Assembly (NCBI RefSeq): GCF_001189295.1
Contig: NZ_CP012159.1
Coordinates: 4,790,525-4,854,524, forward strand
Length of the DNA: 64,000 bases
DNA from: Chondromyces crocatus
Lineage (GTDB): Bacteria > Myxococcota_A > Polyangia > Polyangiales > Polyangiaceae
Reading direction: 5' to 3'
Notes under the pieces: generated by a model
Database searches by the model: none
What the model was told of the DNA's origin: nothing
The model's input: the letters and a program-made list of their open reading frames with translations, nothing else
Shown here: positions 1 to 9,819 of the stretch, piece by piece
How positions within the stretch are numbered: position 1 is the stretch's first letter
Layout of the letters: each line of letters opens with the position of its first letter
Position numbers and translations under genes: made by a program

Positions 1-218
1 TCGATCTCCTCCCCGTCGCGCACGTCCACGAACGAGAACGTCCCTCCGACCCGCGGATCGAGGGCGACCCGGCGCAGCTCCGTCGGCGTCCCGTCCGGCC
101 GCGGCATCGCCATCCACAGCTTCACCTTCTCCGGGTCGAGCCAGGCGTCGAAGACCCGCTCCGCCGAGGCCGTGAACTGGTGGGTGACCTGGGCCGTGAC
201 CGTCGCATCCGTACTCAT
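1..218 (-). CDS. SRPBCC/AHSA1-family protein, C-terminus outside window
   Basis: The 72 visible N-terminal residues read MSTDATVTAQVTHQFTAS, then ERVFDAWLDPEKVKLWM, which is the usual opening of SRPBCC (START-like, Hsp90-ATPase-activator homologue) proteins of the ArsR-linked type. The rest lies beyond the left edge. The ATG overlaps the TGA of the upstream ArsR gene (ATGA), so the two are co-transcribed and probably translationally coupled. Known family members bind hydrophobic ligands in a helix-grip cavity; the ligand here cannot be read. The pairing with an ArsR repressor is very common and suggests a small auto-regulated stress or ligand-responsive module. Confidence 0.85.
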   Translation of the reverse strand, partial: MSTDATVTAQVTHQFTASAERVFDAWLDPEKVKLWMAMPRPDGTPTELRRVALDPRVGGTFSFVDVRDGEEI

Positions 219-592
219 CGCATTCGTCCTTTCTTCTCCGGCGGTGCCGTCGCTGCCAGGTCCTCGGCCTGCAGCAATGCATCGAGGGCGTTCAGTCGGC
301 GCGACCACTGCGCTTGCCGCTCGGCGATCCAGCGCGCCGCCTCGTCGAGCGGCGCCGGGTTGAAGGACAGGAAATGCTCCCGCCCCACCCGCCTCCGCCG
401 CACCAGCTCGGCGCGCTCCAGCATGCGGATGTGCTTCGAGACCGAGTTGAGCGAGATGGCGAACGGCGCCGCCAGCTCCGTCACCCGCGCCTCCCCCCGC
501 GAGAGCCGCTGCAAGATGGCCCGGCGGGTCGGGTCGGCCAGCGCGAGCAACGTCTGGTCCAGCGCTGGGTGCTGCTCTCCCGTCGTCATCAT
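215..592 (-). CDS. ArsR-family winged-helix transcriptional repressor
   Basis: A 125-residue protein with the ArsR/SmtB core: LADPTRRAILQRLSRGEARV near residues 18-37, then the recognition-helix segment SLNSVSKHIRMLERAELV and a basic wing. It has no CxC metal site of the ArsR/CadC type, so a metal ligand is not indicated. It belongs to the DUF2087/SRPBCC-associated ArsR group. Two adjacent ATG codons are possible starts. A perfect inverted repeat overlaps the start codon, which fits autoregulation. The gene is followed with a 4-base overlap by the SRPBCC gene. Confidence 0.9.
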   Translation of the reverse strand: MMTTGEQHPALDQTLLALADPTRRAILQRLSRGEARVTELAAPFAISLNSVSKHIRMLERAELVRRRRVGREHFLSFNPAPLDEAARWIAERQAQWSRRLNALDALLQAEDLAATAPPEKKGRMR

Positions 593-610
593 TCACCCTC
601 TTGGGTGAAT
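591..610. promoter_or_regulatory. Perfect palindromic operator candidate for the ArsR gene
   Basis: ATTCACCC and GGGTGAAT form a perfect 8-base inverted repeat around a TCTT spacer. Its proximal arm overlaps the first ATG of the ArsR gene, so a bound dimer would block initiation of transcription or translation directly. The symmetry and position are seen in the sequence; the role as the ArsR operator is inferred. Confidence 0.55.
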
Positions 611-689
611 ATTGATCGCCCCGAGGCGTCCTGTCAACGGAGCGGGACGTCACGGCCTCCGGCGGAAGCTGGAGGGGGACAGGGGCGGC

Positions 690-1175
690 TCAGCGCGCGA
701 GGGCCACCCGGATGTCGTGCACCAGCGTGTCCGGTGGGCGGGTCGCGTCGACGACGATCGCGTCGCCGGGTTCCTCCAGGGCCTCGAACTGGCTTTCGAG
801 GAGGCCGGGCGGCATGAAATGACCTTTCCGCTCGGTCACCCGCGCGCGGGCGACCTCGATCGGCACCCGCAAGAAGACGAGCCGCACCCGCACCTCGTCT
901 CCGGCCAGCAGGTCGCGGTACGAGGCTTTCAATGCGGAGCAGGCGAGCACGGTGTCGCCGTCCTCGCGAAGCCATTGCTCGATCGACCGACGCAAGGTGG
1001 CGAGCCATGGCGCCCGGTCGTCGTCGTCGAGCGGAATGCCGTGCGCCATTTTATCGAGATTGGCCCGAGGGTGCAGATCGTCGGCGTCACAGAATCGTGC
1101 GCCGATGGCCTCGGCGAGCTTTTGGCCCACCGTGGTCTTGCCAGCACCCGAGACGCCGAGGACGAGGATCACCAT
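690..1175 (-). CDS. gntK: Gluconokinase (GntK family)
   Basis: A 161-residue P-loop kinase. GVSGAGKTT near residues 7-15 is the Walker A motif, followed by the gluconokinase signature ADDLHPRANLDKMAHGIPL and DDDRAPWL. The C-terminal part contains FLRVPIEVARARVTERKGHF and the adenine-side ATRPPD segment. The family phosphorylates D-gluconate to 6-phosphogluconate, feeding the pentose-phosphate and Entner-Doudoroff routes. Length matches the family (about 160-175). The start at MVILVLGVSG places the P-loop at the usual distance from the N-terminus; an upstream GTG would add six residues. It is monocistronic and no gluconate transporter or GntR regulator lies nearby. Confidence 0.92.
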   Translation of the reverse strand: MVILVLGVSGAGKTTVGQKLAEAIGARFCDADDLHPRANLDKMAHGIPLDDDDRAPWLATLRRSIEQWLREDGDTVLACSALKASYRDLLAGDEVRVRLVFLRVPIEVARARVTERKGHFMPPGLLESQFEALEEPGDAIVVDATRPPDTLVHDIRVALAR

Positions 1176-1282
1176 CCCCCGAGGGTACACCACGACGGCG
1201 CGCGAGGCCGTTGCCGCGCCCTGGCACGCCGCCGTGGTCCCGAGTCCGCGCGCAGGTCAGCGCAGGGCAGGGGAGGCGACGA

Positions 1283-2182
1283 TCAGGTGCTCGCCGTCGC
1301 CGCGATCTGCTTTCGCACGGCGGCGCGCTCCTTCTCCAGCGCGGCCGCGGCCCGCTCGATGTCGGCGAGCCGTGCGACGTGGGCCGCGTGCGTCTCGGCG
1401 ACCTTCCGGGCCTCCGCTTCGGCCGCCTCCAGCTCGGCGAGCCGCGCCTCCGCGGCCTCGAGCTGCTCGCGCAGGGCCTCGATGTGCTCCTGCATCGACT
1501 CCACCGTCTCTTCTTCCTCCTCGTGGTCCTCGCGCTTGGGCCCGCGGTAGAAGAAGCGGTCGGCGAAGTCGGTCGGCAGGCCGATCCTCTCGTGCGGCAG
1601 CTTGGACAGTGCCCCGTGCGTCTCTTTTCTTGCCGCATTCAGCCGATCCACCCACTGGGAGCGATCGCCCGTGTCGCGGAAGATGCGGTTGGTCTGCCGT
1701 GCGGAATCCCGAGCGGTCACCGCGGCGTCGGCCTCCTGGATGAGCGCCGTCAGCTCTGGCGCCAGCGCTCGGAGCGACGGATGCTCGCTCTCCGTCAACG
1801 ACTGGATCCAGCCTCGCATGGACGCGAGCTGCGCCCTGAGCACGGGTCGCTTGAACTCCGACAGCGTCTTCTTGCGGAAGAAGTGGAGGTAAAGCGAATG
1901 CTCGCGGTTGTCGTCGGTGAGGGTGAGCACCTCTTTCGAGAGGCGGCTGGCGAAGTCGTCGAGCTGGTCGTCGGCGATGTCGATCTGGGCCTGGGCCCCG
2001 ACCTGCGCGTGGGCGATCTGAAGCTCCTGGGTGAGGATCTGGAGCCCTTCGGTGCGGATGGTTTCGAAGAGCGTGAGGTGAGGCGCGCCCAGCGCGTGGG
2101 CCTTGAGCCGCTCCAGGGTGTAACCAACATGGTTGAATAGACCGAGGAGCGCAGCGCGAGCAGTTAACGTTCTGGCAGCCAT
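1283..2182 (-). CDS. Hypothetical protein with C-terminal coiled coil
   Basis: A 299-residue protein that I do not recognise as a named family. Residues 1-200 are mostly helical and soluble, with no signal peptide or membrane segment. The last 80 residues begin with an acidic EDHEEEEETVESM run and continue as a long Ala/Glu/Arg coiled coil (heptads such as EHIEALREQLEAAEARLAEL). The ATG at 2182 is chosen because GGAGG lies six bases upstream; an upstream ATG would add nine Arg-rich residues without a ribosome site. The coiled coil suggests oligomerisation or a structural partner. Confidence 0.75.
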   Translation of the reverse strand: MAARTLTARAALLGLFNHVGYTLERLKAHALGAPHLTLFETIRTEGLQILTQELQIAHAQVGAQAQIDIADDQLDDFASRLSKEVLTLTDDNREHSLYLHFFRKKTLSEFKRPVLRAQLASMRGWIQSLTESEHPSLRALAPELTALIQEADAAVTARDSARQTNRIFRDTGDRSQWVDRLNAARKETHGALSKLPHERIGLPTDFADRFFYRGPKREDHEEEEETVESMQEHIEALREQLEAAEARLAELEAAEAEARKVAETHAAHVARLADIERAAAALEKERAAVRKQIAATAST

Positions 2183-3415
2183 GGGAGACCTCCGGCATGA
2201 GCGATGCATCAGCGATGATGCGTCGCGGTTGTCGCGTTCGATTGGAATGAACGCGACACGATAGATAGCGACGAATCAATGGCGTGCAACACGAAATCGA
2301 ATCGTGCGCTACTTTCTCGTGATGGTGGAATGACGGCCCCTCCTGCGACGATTGGCATCGAAGTTGCGCGTGGAGAGACTCACCGCGTCGTTATGGCAAC
2401 GGCCTGTGGCCTCTCAATGACATGAAGGGTGGATCGCGCCGGGCTCCTGGTGAGCGGCCATCCCTGGATGCGCGACCGCGCTCCTTTCCGGAGGCGGGCT
2501 CTGACGCCGTGAACTGCGCGCATGGGAGGCCGACCGCAGCATGTCGACGTCGGGACCTGCGACCGCGCTGCCGACGAGGTCAGTTTCGGAGCGAGACCGC
2601 GTCCCTCGGTCGCCGACGGAGGCAGTTTCCGTGAAACCGGGAGCGCCGGCCGCCGACGGAGGCAGTTTCACGCCGGAACTGCCCCTGTCCGAGGGCGCCG
2701 ACGTACCCAGTTTCGCTGCGGTACCCAGGTCGTCCTCCGCCGACGCACCCAGTTTCGCCGTGGAACTCGGGTCGTCGGCGCCGACGCACCCAGTTTCGCG
2801 CGGAGAGCGAGCGCGTCGCCCAAGCAAGGGGCGTGCTCGGCGTGAAACTCAGGGAGCCCGTCGTCTCCCATCAGGGTGCTGGCCGTGAACTGCCTCCGCC
2901 GGAGGATCACGACCGGGCAGTGTTCAGCGAAACCATGGCCGTCGGCGGGGGCCGGGGTGAGTTTCCATGGCGGGACGCTGCTGGAAGAAGGAGAGAGCAG
3001 GGGCGTGGCCCGCAGACCCGAGCTGAGCACAGGTCATGGGACGGGTTCGTGCGACATCTATGTGTAGGTAGGGAAATTTCGCACGTTCAGAACCCCACCC
3101 CTGGATGACCGAAGACACGGAGCGTCTCTTCCTTCTCCTCCCCCGCGCGCTGCCTCTGGGCACGCGGGGGCGCTCGGGCAACCGGGGCTCGTCGAGCTGT
3201 CCAGGGACGGGGGACATCGTTGCGGTCTGAGCGGCGTCGCGTCCCGCTCGTTTCTCCTTTCGGAACACAAAGCGCCCGCCTCCTGGCAACTGGGCCCCGC
3301 TCGCCGCCAATAGAGAGACAGAGAGGGACGCACGTCTCACCCCGGGTCCGGGTGAGCGCCTGCCACGCTGTTGGCAGGTCGCAGGGAGGCGTGTGCCCTC
3401 TTCCCAGGAGGCCCT
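2183..3415. other. Long intergenic region without a supported gene
   Basis: About 1.2 kb separate two outward-facing genes. Open frames exist on both strands, but they have low-complexity Arg/Ser/Pro composition, lack ribosome sites and contain a tandem DNA repeat, so none is accepted as coding. The middle holds the 41-base degenerate repeat array listed separately. Promoters for both flanking genes must lie here, but I cannot pick convincing -35/-10 boxes. Confidence 0.6.
2570..2820. repeat. Degenerate tandem array, six units of about 41 bases
   Basis: The core GCCGACGNANNCAGTTTC recurs with starts at 2570, 2612, 2652, 2697, 2739 and 2780. The steps are 42, 40, 45, 42 and 41 bases, close to four helical turns. 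Two unit types occur: GACGGAGGCAGTTTC (upstream units) and GACGCACCCAGTTTCGC (downstream units). Single inverted relatives of the core flank the array near 2506-2517, 2841-2852 and 2882-2900. Unit interiors are poorly conserved, so this is neither a CRISPR array nor a simple microsatellite. Confidence 0.7.
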
Positions 3416-4294
3416 GTGCCCTCGTTGATTCACGAAGCGCTGTTGATGCTGTTCAAGGATCATCCCTCGCTGGCCGCGGAGTTCTTGCGTGACGTCCTCG
3501 GCGCCCCGCTCCCTCGGTTCAGCGAGGTCCGCGTCGAGCCCGCCGATCTGACCGAAGTCGTCCCGGCGGCGCATTACGCGGACCTGGTCGTGTTGTTGCT
3601 GAAAAAACGCCCGGTGCTGGCGATCGTGGTCGAGGTGCAGCTCGGACGCGACCCGGAGAAGGCGTACTCGTGGCCGTCTTACGCGGTGGCGGTGCGGGCG
3701 CGGTACCGATGTCGGGTGTGCTTGCTGGTGGTGACGACCGATGAGGGGGTCGCCCGCTGGGCCGCGGAGCCGATCGAGCTCGGACCGCCGAACTTTGTGC
3801 TGAGGCCTTACGTGCTGGGGCCTCGCGCCGTGCCATTGATTACCGATCCAGCCGAGGCGCGCGCGCGGCCGGAAATCGCGGTTCTCTCCGCAATGGCGCA
3901 CGGACGGAGCGAGGCCGGCCTGTCTGTTGCGTTGGCCGCGCTGGCTGCTGCTGCCGGGCTGGAGGAAGAGCGGCAAAAGCTCTATGTAGATGTGATCATG
4001 TCGTCGCTGAACGAAGCGGCGAAGCGAAGCCTGGAGGCAATGATGAAGAGTGGGTACGAGTTCGAAAGCGAGTTCGCGCGCCGCTACGTGGCCCAGGGGA
4101 GAAAGGAGGGCGCACAGTCGGGGGCCTTGAAGGCGAAGGCGGAGGCGGTGATCGCCGTTCTGGAAGCGCGTGAGCTGGAGGTGCCCGAAAGCGCGCGTGA
4201 GCACATCCTCACGGCCACGGACCTGAACGAGCTGGACTGCTGGATTCGCCGCGCGGCGGTGGTCCGCGAGGCGTCGGAGCTGTTCACGGTCTGA
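3416..4294 (+). CDS. Rpn-type PD-(D/E)XK nuclease/transposase-like protein
   Basis: A 292-residue protein. The N-terminus PSLIHEALLMLFKDHPSLA and the later segment ADLVVLLL, then VLAIVVEVQLGRDPEK, match the Rpn/PD-(D/E)XK superfamily common in myxobacteria. The Asp, and the E-x-Q in place of E-x-K, form the expected active-site arrangement. The last 130 residues are helical (EEERQKLYVDVIMSSL; a charged RKEGAQSGALKAKAEAV region), as usual for the family. A GTG start is chosen because AGGAGG lies four bases upstream; an upstream ATG at 3371 adds an atypical leader. Known Rpn proteins are DNA endonucleases that promote RecA-independent recombination. Whether this copy is active cannot be told. 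Confidence 0.75.
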   Translation: MPSLIHEALLMLFKDHPSLAAEFLRDVLGAPLPRFSEVRVEPADLTEVVPAAHYADLVVLLLKKRPVLAIVVEVQLGRDPEKAYSWPSYAVAVRARYRCRVCLLVVTTDEGVARWAAEPIELGPPNFVLRPYVLGPRAVPLITDPAEARARPEIAVLSAMAHGRSEAGLSVALAALAAAAGLEEERQKLYVDVIMSSLNEAAKRSLEAMMKSGYEFESEFARRYVAQGRKEGAQSGALKAKAEAVIAVLEARELEVPESAREHILTATDLNELDCWIRRAAVVREASELFTV

Positions 4295-4326
4295 CGGACA
4301 GGGCGGCCACCTTCATGGCCGGGCCG

Positions 4327-4394
4327 CGTGGAGGCGCTCGCAGCGTCTCCACGGGCCGCGTGAGTGACGCCTCCGTGCCTTCTCTTCACGGAGG
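4327..4394. terminator. Two tandem GC hairpins between convergent genes
   Basis: CGTGGAGGCGCT (4327-4338) pairs with AGCGTCTCCACG (4342-4353) over a 3-base loop, with one G-U pair. A second stem follows, CCTCCGTG (4370-4377) with CACGGAGG (4387-4394). There is no clear T-tract. The position between converging genes supports a bidirectional terminator. Confidence 0.55.
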
Positions 4395-4411
4395 TCGTCG
4401 CCCGCGAGGGG

Positions 4412-5467
4412 TCAAGCGACGGAGAGCGGGGAGCGGGCGAAGCGGTCGGGCTGGCCGCCGAGAACGCGCGGTGCGGTGCTGGCGACCTGCTCGTGCGGGA
4501 CCCCGAGCGGGACGGCGCTGGGGGCGTCGAGGCGGGCGACCTGCTCTTCCGAGAGCTTGACGGTCGTCGCGCCGAGCGTGGCGTCGAGCTGGGCGCGCGT
4601 CCTCGGGCCAAGGATGGGGACCAGGCTGGTCGTGGAGCGCGCCGCCTTGTGGAGGAGCCAGGCGACGGCCACGTGGGTCGGCGTGGTGCCGAGCTCCTCG
4701 GCGACCCCGAGCACCGCGTCGAGGATGGCCGTCTCTCTCGCTGATTTCTCGGTGTGGACCAGCGCGCCGAGCCCTTGCAAGCGGCCCTTCTCCCCGGCGC
4801 GGTACTTCCCGGTCAGGAAGCCACCACCGAGCGGAGACCAGAGCGCGGCGCCCAGGCCCAGCGCTTCGGCCATCGGCAAGAGTTCCCGGTCCGGCGTCCG
4901 CTCGGCCAGGCTGTACTCGATCTGGATCCCCGCGATCGGCGCCCAGCCGCGCAGCTCCGCGAGCAGATCGGCGCGGGCCACGCGCCAGGCGGGGAAGTTG
5001 GAGAGGCCCGCGTGCAGGATCTTCCCCGAGCGCGTGAGGTCATCGAAGGCGCGCACGATCTCCTCGGTGGGGGTCACGCCGTCGGGCAGATGCGCCCAGT
5101 AGAGATCGATGTAGTCCGTCTTCAGGCGCCGGAGGCTCGCCTCGACCGAGCGGATCATGTTCTTGCGGCTGTTGCCGGTCGCATGGAACCCCGCATCCAT
5201 GGCGACGCCCATCGTGTACTTGGTGGCGATGACGAAATCGTCCCGGTTCGGGGCGACGAACTCCCCGACCAGCTCCTCGGACTGGCCGACCTGGTAGGTG
5301 TCGGCCGTGTCGATGAAGCTGCCGCCCGCCTCGACGTAGCCGTCGAAGATCTTCCGTGCCTCGTCCCGCTCCGCGCCGTGGCCCCAGGCGGTGCCGAAGT
5401 TCCCGGTGCCGAGCGCAAGCTCGGAGACCCGCAAGCCCGTCTGCCGTCCGAACGTCCTGATTTTCAT
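4412..5467 (-). CDS. Aldo/keto reductase
   Basis: A 351-residue (alpha/beta)8 NAD(P)H oxidoreductase. The catalytic tetrad is visible: Asp and Tyr in FIDTADTYQ, Lys in VIATKYTM, and His in [12 protein letters not shown]. The C-terminal cofactor segment includes [19 protein letters not shown]. It resembles the AKR11/AKR12-like general reductases and has the predicted YajO/Tas-like length. AGGAG sits seven bases before the ATG. It follows the thiolase gene by 41 bases on the same strand, so the two are probably co-transcribed. The natural carbonyl substrate is unknown. Confidence 0.9.
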   Translation of the reverse strand: MKIRTFGRQTGLRVSELALGTGNFGTAWGHGAERDEARKIFDGYVEAGGSFIDTADTYQVGQSEELVGEFVAPNRDDFVIATKYTMGVAMDAGFHATGNSRKNMIRSVEASLRRLKTDYIDLYWAHLPDGVTPTEEIVRAFDDLTRSGKILHAGLSNFPAWRVARADLLAELRGWAPIAGIQIEYSLAERTPDRELLPMAEALGLGAALWSPLGGGFLTGKYRAGEKGRLQGLGALVHTEKSARETAILDAVLGVAEELGTTPTHVAVAWLLHKAARSTTSLVPILGPRTRAQLDATLGATTVKLSEEQVARLDAPSAVPLGVPHEQVASTAPRVLGGQPDRFARSPLSVA

Positions 5468-5508
5468 GGGATGACTCCTACAGTTCGTGGTGGCGTCGCC
5501 CGTCGCAT

Positions 5509-6744
5509 TCAGACCCTCTCGAGGATGGTCGCGATGCCCTGGCCACCACCGATACACATGGTGATCAGGGCCGTCTGCTTGTCGCTGCGTTCCAGCTCGT
5601 CGAGCGCCGTGCCGAGCAGCATCGCGCCCGTCGCGCCGAGCGGGTGACCGAGCGCGATGGATCCACCGTTGACGTTCACCCGGTCGGGCGCGATCCCGAG
5701 CGCGCGGATCGTCTGGAGCACGACGGCCGCGAAGGCCTCGTTGATCTCCCAGAGGTCGATGTCGCTCGCCTTCATGCCGGCCATGCGGAGCGCCTTCTCG
5801 CTCGCCGGGGCGGGGGCGGTGAGCATGATCAGCGGCTCGCTCCCGACCGTGGCCATGGCGCGGATGCGGGCCCGCGGCTTGACCCCCTTCTCGCGCACGT
5901 ACCGCTCCGAGGCGACGACCACCGCACCGGCACCGTCGACGATGCCGCTGGAGTTGCCGGCCGTGTGCACGTGCTGGATCGCCTTCGCCTGCGGGTAGGC
6001 GGCAAGCGCGATCTGGTCGAGCGTCTCGCCGTTCGGGCCGACGGCCATCTCCCCGAGGGCGATGAACGAGGCCTTGAGCGCGGCGAGCCCCTCGGCCGTG
6101 GTGTCGGGCCGCGGGAACTCGTCCGCCGCGAGCGCCACCGCGCCCGTGCGCGGGTCCTTCACCGGGAACAGCGCCTTCGCGAAGCGGCGCTCCTCGATGG
6201 CGCGCGTGGCGTTCTTCTGGCTGAGGAGCGCGAGCGCGTCGACCTCTTCGCGCGAGAGCCCCTCCAGCGAGGCGATCAGGTCGGCGCTGATGCCCTGGGG
6301 CACCTGGAAGACGCGGTCCCGGAGCTGCATGTTGCCGCCGTCCTGCCCGCCGCCATCGGCGCCCATGGGCACCCGCGACATGCTCTCCACGCCCCCGGCG
6401 ACGGCGAGATCCATCGCGCCCGAGGCGACGGCCATGGCGGCGAAGTTCACGGCCTGGAGCCCCGAGCCGCAGAAACGGTTGAGCGACACGCCCGACACCT
6501 CTTGCGGCCACCCGGCGGCGAGGACGGCGTTCCGGGCGAGGTTCGCGCCTTGCTCCCCGACCTGGGAGACGCATCCCACCATGACGTCGTCGACGTCGCC
6601 GGCCTCGAAGCCGCCACGCTGGGCGAGCGCGTTCAGCACCTGCGCGAACAGCGCTTGCGGATGAATGCCCGAGAGCGCGCCTTTGCCTTGCTTCCCTCGC
6701 CCTCGCGGGGTCCGCATCGCGTCGATGATGTAGCTCGTGTTCAC
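5509..6744 (-). CDS. Acetyl-CoA C-acyltransferase (thiolase)
   Basis: A 411-residue full-length thiolase. The nucleophilic Cys is residue 92 in [10 protein letters not shown]. The C-terminal half carries [16 protein letters not shown] with the active-site His, and MCIGGGQG with the second active-site Cys. Between them, [16 protein letters not shown] is the thiolase-II CoA region. It catalyses reversible thiolytic cleavage or condensation of beta-ketoacyl-CoA. No FadB-like partner is adjacent, so biosynthetic versus beta-oxidation use is open. A strong AGGAGG site precedes the ATG. The partly symmetrical AT-rich site upstream suggests a dedicated repressor. Confidence 0.93.
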   Translation of the reverse strand: MNTSYIIDAMRTPRGRGKQGKGALSGIHPQALFAQVLNALAQRGGFEAGDVDDVMVGCVSQVGEQGANLARNAVLAAGWPQEVSGVSLNRFCGSGLQAVNFAAMAVASGAMDLAVAGGVESMSRVPMGADGGGQDGGNMQLRDRVFQVPQGISADLIASLEGLSREEVDALALLSQKNATRAIEERRFAKALFPVKDPRTGAVALAADEFPRPDTTAEGLAALKASFIALGEMAVGPNGETLDQIALAAYPQAKAIQHVHTAGNSSGIVDGAGAVVVASERYVREKGVKPRARIRAMATVGSEPLIMLTAPAPASEKALRMAGMKASDIDLWEINEAFAAVVLQTIRALGIAPDRVNVNGGSIALGHPLGATGAMLLGTALDELERSDKQTALITMCIGGGQGIATILERV

Positions 6745-6759
6745 GACTGCCTCCTGGAG

Positions 6760-6787
6760 ATGATGCTGGTCATATTATGCTCATCAT
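6760..6787. promoter_or_regulatory. Imperfect palindrome upstream of the thiolase gene
   Basis: ATGATG at 6760-6765 and CATCAT at 6782-6787 are inverted arms around an AT-rich centre that includes ATATTAT. It begins 16 bases upstream of the thiolase ATG, next to its ribosome site, and is conspicuously AT-rich for this genome. It could be a regulator site overlapping the promoter. No cognate regulator is adjacent. Confidence 0.35.
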
Positions 6788-7020
6788 GTGAGCTGTCAAG
6801 GCGACGAACTGGCGAGCTGGAGGCGGCGCGGGGCCATGCCGGCCTGTGGCGCGGAGGGAGCGGCCGAGGGCCGGAAGGATCGGTCGAGGTGGAGGGCGCT
6901 GGCTCTCGACCGACGGCGTGGTGATGAAGGGATGCGCTGGTGCAGAGAGCGCCGATCTCGCGGTGCGCGAGGGTGGGAGCGGTCCGTCGATGCGGAGCGC
7001 GCTGACCCCGCGCGGCGCGA

Positions 7021-8655
<1,635 letters not shown>

Positions 8656-8928
8656 TGATTACCTCGGGTTGTTGGGAAGCCCCGGGACGCTACAGGGTGT
8701 GTGTGGAGGTCGGCAACGGCGACAGAGCGTGGGCGATGGCGACGTGGGATGGTCCCGTCATGGCGATGGAGCGCGGGCCGCGGCGACGCTGGGTGGTCTC
8801 GCGGGAGGGATCGCGTGGGCGCGCCGGGCGACAGGGCGCGCTGGCGGCATGCGCACGGGGGCGATGCGTTGGGGGATGAAAGTGCCGCTTGGGCCAGGGG
8901 GGAGGCGCCGCACCCTGGAAGGAGGGCG

Positions 8929-9663
8929 TCAGAGCTGAGCGACGGTCGAGGCGTGCAGTGCAGAGGCGGGGGCAGCGGGGACCGAAGGGCTTTCCTCGTG
9001 CGCTGCCGCGGCGCCGGCCTCGTGGACGATGCGCGACAGGGCGTGACGGTGCGGGGCGTAGCCGGTCTCGTCGGCGACGCCGAGGGCGATGACGGCGACG
9101 ACGGTGCTGGGCTCGGGCAAGCCGAGGAGCGTCTTCACCTTCTCCGGGTCGAAGCCGCCCATGATCGAGGTGGCGTAGCCGAGGGACTGCGCGGCGAGGG
9201 AGAGGTAGCCGACGGCGATGAAGGTCTGGCCGTCGCCGAAGGCCTTGCGCTTCGTCTCGTCCAGGCTCCCGAAGTAGCCCGACGCGCGCTGGAAGGTGGC
9301 CTGGCGCGCTTCTCCCTGGACGCCGGGGTGGATCACGTCGTCGAGGTGGGCGAGGGCGTCCGTCATGTCGCTGTAGGCCACGATGACCACGGGGGCCGCC
9401 TCGACCTGGGCCTGGTCGAAGGCGGCGGCGCGCAGCTGGGTCTTGAGCTGGGTGTCGCGCACGAAGGCGAAGCGCCATGGCTGGATGTTGATCGACGACG
9501 GGGCGCGGCTCGTCAGCTCGAAGATGCGGGTGAGGTCGGCGTCGGAGACGGGGACGGGCTTGTACTTCCGGATGGAGCGGCGCGCCTCGATGGCCTCGGG
9601 CACGGTCAGGGGGGCGAGATCATGACTCCGGGAGAGGGTCTGCGTGTCGTGTTCGGTGCTCAT
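8929..9663 (-). CDS. Nitroreductase-family flavoprotein
   Basis: A 244-residue FMN enzyme. The N-terminal EAIEARRSIRKYKPVPV supplies the phosphate-binding arginines, followed by TSRAPSSINIQPWRFAFV. Later segments YLSLAAQSLGYATSIMGGF and PSTVVAVIALGVADE complete the fold. Family members reduce nitro groups, quinones or enones with NAD(P)H. AAGGAG sits about eight bases before the chosen ATG; the in-frame extension upstream is Arg/Pro-rich and not typical. It is divergently transcribed from a LysR regulator, which probably controls it. Confidence 0.9.
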   Translation of the reverse strand: MSTEHDTQTLSRSHDLAPLTVPEAIEARRSIRKYKPVPVSDADLTRIFELTSRAPSSINIQPWRFAFVRDTQLKTQLRAAAFDQAQVEAAPVVIVAYSDMTDALAHLDDVIHPGVQGEARQATFQRASGYFGSLDETKRKAFGDGQTFIAVGYLSLAAQSLGYATSIMGGFDPEKVKTLLGLPEPSTVVAVIALGVADETGYAPHRHALSRIVHEAGAAAAHEESPSVPAAPASALHASTVAQL

Positions 9664-9769
9664 GGGGATGCTCCTTCGGGGGTCTGGCCAAGGGCAGAAG
9701 CCGCGTGTGGGTTTCCCGCGCTTCACGGCGCGTCGCGCTGCACGTCCTCAGGTGTAGCGACCCGGGGTG

Positions 9770-9791
9770 CTTGTGACAATGCGTCGACAAG
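9770..9791. promoter_or_regulatory. Possible LysR-type operator
   Basis: CTTGT and ACAAG are inverted arms 12 bases apart in the gap between the nitroreductase and LysR genes, 29 bases before the lysR-type start. The interrupted dyad resembles the T-N11-A layout of LysR sites, but the arms are short. Confidence 0.3.
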
Positions 9792-9819
9792 GGGAAGCAT
9801 CTGCTACAAATTGATCCAG

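Noticed and set aside
2570-2820. CRISPR array
   Set aside because: Units are degenerate, cores are about 18 bases, and spacers are not unique sequences of constant length; no cas genes are near.
2414-3108. Several short frames across the repeat array on both strands
   Set aside because: They only translate the DNA repeats, lack ribosome sites and have low-complexity Arg/Ser/Pro composition.
8701-9819. In-frame extension of the LysR protein far upstream
   Set aside because: It runs antisense through the nitroreductase gene; the ATG at 9820 gives a normal LysR N-terminus.
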